Below, piece by piece: positions 29,645 through 31,436 of a stretch of 31,436 nucleotides of DNA; the first letter of the stretch is position 1; every line of letters starts with the position of its first letter. Location of the stretch: the IMG/VR virus record IMGVR_UViG_3300030107_000472, positions 1 through 31,436 of that record, one strand, 5' to 3'. This stretch comes from a virus. The position numbers were made by a program, and so were the translations under genes. The notes beneath the pieces were generated by a model. It saw only the letters and a program-made list of their open reading frames with translations, searched no databases and had not been told where the DNA came from.

Positions 29645-30077
29645 CTATTCTTATAATAGCGTTAGATGCGTCAGCTGTTGGAAATTGAATTGTAAAAGTT
29701 CCACTTGTTACAGTTTTATCACCACCAAAAGCTATTACTGCAACAGCTTTATCTGACTGCGTGTCGTTATAAATTAAAGCACCATTAGCAGTAAAAGTTG
29801 CAGAGGTAAAACTAACGTCTGCAAAATCACAAACTGCAGTATCTGAATCTAGAGTTGGAGTCACACTTGTTAAAGTGGCACCGCCTGCACTGTATGCAGA
29901 TCCTGATGTATTTGAAATTTCGTTTGATGTTGAATAAGCAGTTGTTGATTTATTTAAAGTCGCTGAACTTGTAAACAAAGCTATTTTAAAAGTATTACCA
30001 CTTGATGCAGTAAGATTGTGTGTGCCAACTAATATTTCTTGTTTGAAACTATTACAAATTGCCGATGTTATTGCCAT
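29640..30077 (-). CDS. Conserved beta-rich structural protein (145 aa)
   Basis: The product begins MAITSAICNSFKQEILVGTH and contains FKIALFTSSATLNKSTTAYS, GATLTSVTPTLDSDTAVCDF and FTIQFPTADASNAIIRIA. I recall this family from many marine phages as a small structural protein near tail-fibre genes, and the ATG is preceded by the shared AGGAGAATAAATT leader. Ser/Thr/Ala richness suits a beta-sandwich exposed on the virion. Its stop codon forms part of the hairpin that covers the next gene's start. No enzyme motif. Confidence 0.75.
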   Translation of the reverse strand: MAITSAICNSFKQEILVGTHNLTASSGNTFKIALFTSSATLNKSTTAYSTSNEISNTSGSAYSAGGATLTSVTPTLDSDTAVCDFADVSFTSATFTANGALIYNDTQSDKAVAVIAFGGDKTVTSGTFTIQFPTADASNAIIRIA

Positions 30078-30088
30078 AATTTATTCTC

Positions 30089-30793
30089 CTACGGGTTTGC
30101 TGAGGTTACCGGTATTCGAACAGTGCCATCTGTGTAGTCATCTCTTCGTCTTCTACCGACTTGCTCGTTAGCAAACTTCTGTACCTCTTGTTTATACTTA
30201 TTTTCATATAGTGTCAACATGTCTATCGGACCTTTTAAAAATCCATATGCCTCTGATAGACAGCAATATAACAGCCCATTTGGAAAATTAAGACTAATAT
30301 AATTGGTATCATTATTTTCTAATAATGCAGGAGCTGCATTGTAATGAACCCTAAATTTATATGTTGTGTCAGGAACTGGAGCAAATATCATTCTTCCAGA
30401 TGAAGTATCTGATTCCCCTGTAGCACCACCAAACATAGCATAGTATTTTGGTTGTCCTCTTTTAGCTGATTCTGTTGAAGATATATATTCTTGAAGATAC
30501 GTGACATCTTTCTTTTCTAACCAAACATTAGCACCAGTGGTAGTAGATGTTGAATCATAAACCTGTATGCCTCTAATAAAAACTGCTCCTGCAGGAGCGT
30601 TAATTGTTTCTTGACCCGCAACTAAATTACCTATTTGTTGTTTTCTATCAGCATCAATAGGCACATCTCTAAATATTCTATATTGTGCATTTAAAATAAT
30701 ATTTTCTAAAACAGAATCTGATAAAACGTTAGAATCTGTTTCGGTATAACTTCTTATTTGAGTTTTTAATCCTGATGCACTTAATCCAGCCAT
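30089..30793 (-). CDS. Putative head-tail connector/adaptor protein (234 aa)
   Basis: ATG 30793 (TAATG with the upstream stop) gives MAGLSASGLKTQIRSYTETD, then a helical region (LSDSVLENIILNAQYRIFRD) and VPIDADRKQQIGNLVAGQE, RGIQVYDST, PKYYAMFGGATGESD, FPNGLLYCCLSEAYGFLKGP and a basic C-terminus (EQVGRRRRDDYTDG). This is a family common in marine phages. The all-helical start plus strand region, and its place upstream of tail genes, resemble gp4/gp11-type gatekeeper proteins of podoviruses. The exact ring position is not certain. The frame is open to 30823, but that start lacks support. Confidence 0.7.
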   Translation of the reverse strand: MAGLSASGLKTQIRSYTETDSNVLSDSVLENIILNAQYRIFRDVPIDADRKQQIGNLVAGQETINAPAGAVFIRGIQVYDSTSTTTGANVWLEKKDVTYLQEYISSTESAKRGQPKYYAMFGGATGESDTSSGRMIFAPVPDTTYKFRVHYNAAPALLENNDTNYISLNFPNGLLYCCLSEAYGFLKGPIDMLTLYENKYKQEVQKFANEQVGRRRRDDYTDGTVRIPVTSANP

Positions 30794-31002
30794 TATGCTA
30801 CTATCTCCTGACAACGAGGACAAGATTTTCTAAATCTTAAATGTCCTGAACAATGTTTTAATTTTCCATCTTCCTCTACATACACAGGAGTTTCTGGTTC
30901 TGCTGGATGTAAATATAACTCTTCGTGTGGATCTACTTCATCACATTTACAAGCTTTAATATTAAATAGTTTACAAATAAAATTTTTTAATTTTTTTATC
31001 AT
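30793..31002 (-). CDS. Small Cys/His-rich protein, probably zinc-binding (69 aa)
   Basis: The protein has a basic, slightly hydrophobic start (MIKKLKNFICKLFNIK), then C18-K-C20, an acidic linker (DEVDPHEELYLHPAEPETP) and H50-C51-SGH54 with C61-P-R-C64 (KSCPRCQ). The Cys and His residues could bind zinc as a small knuckle. ATG 31002 overlaps the previous stop (ATGA), and its own stop overlaps the next ATG (TAATG), with a GGAG site for the adaptor gene in its last codons. Function unknown; placed between two structural genes, it may be an assembly factor. Confidence 0.7.
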   Translation of the reverse strand: MIKKLKNFICKLFNIKACKCDEVDPHEELYLHPAEPETPVYVEEDGKLKHCSGHLRFRKSCPRCQEIVA

Positions 31003-31436
31003 GGTGTTATGGTAACTGGTCCTGCGGACACAGTTGGTCCTCCTCCTTCCTCTGTTACACTTGGAGTTGCCCCTAAACTAAAAGTGTATTTGTCTGTTGT
31101 TGTAACAGTTATACCAAATCCTGAAGAATTTTCATAGGTAGAAAAAGGCACTCCACCAGGACTTCCTTGTACATTTCTAAATCTTACAGTATTTCCATTT
31201 GATCTTCCGTGATTTATTTCTGTAACAGTAACTGTTCCAGATGAAGCTGTCGTAGAAAAAGGATTATTCCCTAACATAGCAGCAACAGCTGGTTCTGTTC
31301 TACCCGGTCTTACATGTCTTAAAGATATAGAATCACCGTTCATCGGTTTTGGTTCTAATTGAGGTTGTTTAGGTTCAAACTCAGATACATGCACAAACGC
31401 ACCATTCCATTCTCTAACCATTTCTTTATATGGAAA
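30999..31436 (-). CDS. Structural protein, 5' end beyond the right edge
   Basis: The frame is open from the right edge; residues before the first in-window Met (31421) read FPYKE without a stop, so the gene probably continues to the right. The segment MVREWNGAFVHVSEFEPKQP resembles a Trp-Asn-Gly half zinc-ribbon region found in marine phage proteins (REWxGxxV...E..PQ), the first half of which would be off the edge. The second half is beta-rich (GTVTVTEINHGRSNGNTVRF, FGITVTTTDKYTFSLGA) with an Ig-like look. It is probably a head or connector accessory protein. The partial state limits the call. Confidence 0.7.
   Translation of the reverse strand, partial: FPYKEMVREWNGAFVHVSEFEPKQPQLEPKPMNGDSISLRHVRPGRTEPAVAAMLGNNPFSTTASSGTVTVTEINHGRSNGNTVRFRNVQGSPGGVPFSTYENSSGFGITVTTTDKYTFSLGATPSVTEEGGGPTVSAGPVTITP

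Noticed and set aside
1-31436. Integrase, attachment site, insertion sequence or host metabolic operon
   Set aside because: No recombinase or transposase motif, no tRNA fragment and no terminal inverted repeats were seen; all gene products fit phage structure, replication, lysis or modification.

Overview
This window looks like an internal piece of a tailed marine phage genome. It is AT-rich and very densely packed. All but one gene lie on the minus strand, mostly joined by TAATG or ATGA stop/start overlaps, and many products resemble families common in uncultured marine podovirus-like phages and in phages of SAR11/SAR116-type bacteria. The low GC and SAR11-like protein style suggest an oligotrophic alphaproteobacterial host, but that is inference: no host marker, integrase or tRNA was seen. 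Terminase, portal and major capsid genes are absent and probably lie beyond the right edge.

Reading along the minus strand from the right edge: (1) 31436-25939 holds a connector-like protein, small Cys-rich proteins and a block of beta-structured tail or adhesin proteins. These include a cupredoxin-like repeat protein and a glycine-rich adhesin. (2) 25916-22332 is a very AT-rich cassette encoding four free-standing 2-oxoglutarate/Fe(II) oxygenases plus a sulfotransferase fused to an aspartyl-hydroxylase-like domain. (3) 22295-12024 holds a tail tubular/nozzle-like protein, three small genes and four large virion-type proteins. (4) 12024-11370 is a lysis cassette: a 58-aa coiled-coil/membrane protein, then an M15 peptidase endolysin.

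The only plus-strand gene, a SNF2-type helicase (9943-11373), converges on the endolysin and overlaps it by 4 nt. It diverges from the replication operon across a symmetrical promoter region at 9890-9922. The replication operon runs leftward: two conserved unknowns, an SSB-like protein, a hairpin terminator/attenuator (8104-8137), an archaeo-eukaryotic-type primase, a UvrD-like helicase, a DUF3310 protein and a family A DNA polymerase. Further left come a conserved 216-aa unknown, a group of small membrane/exported proteins and several tiny basic or Zn-ribbon proteins. A consensus sigma70 promoter (419-447) and a structured leader then precede a gene cut by the left edge.

Six genes are under 60 codons and were found by reading the overlaps: 448-573, 747-890, 2303-2380, 11848-12024, 19437-19607 and 19945-20109. 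Shine-Dalgarno sites of AGGAG type support many starts. Where a weaker site or an overlap favoured an internal start, this is stated.
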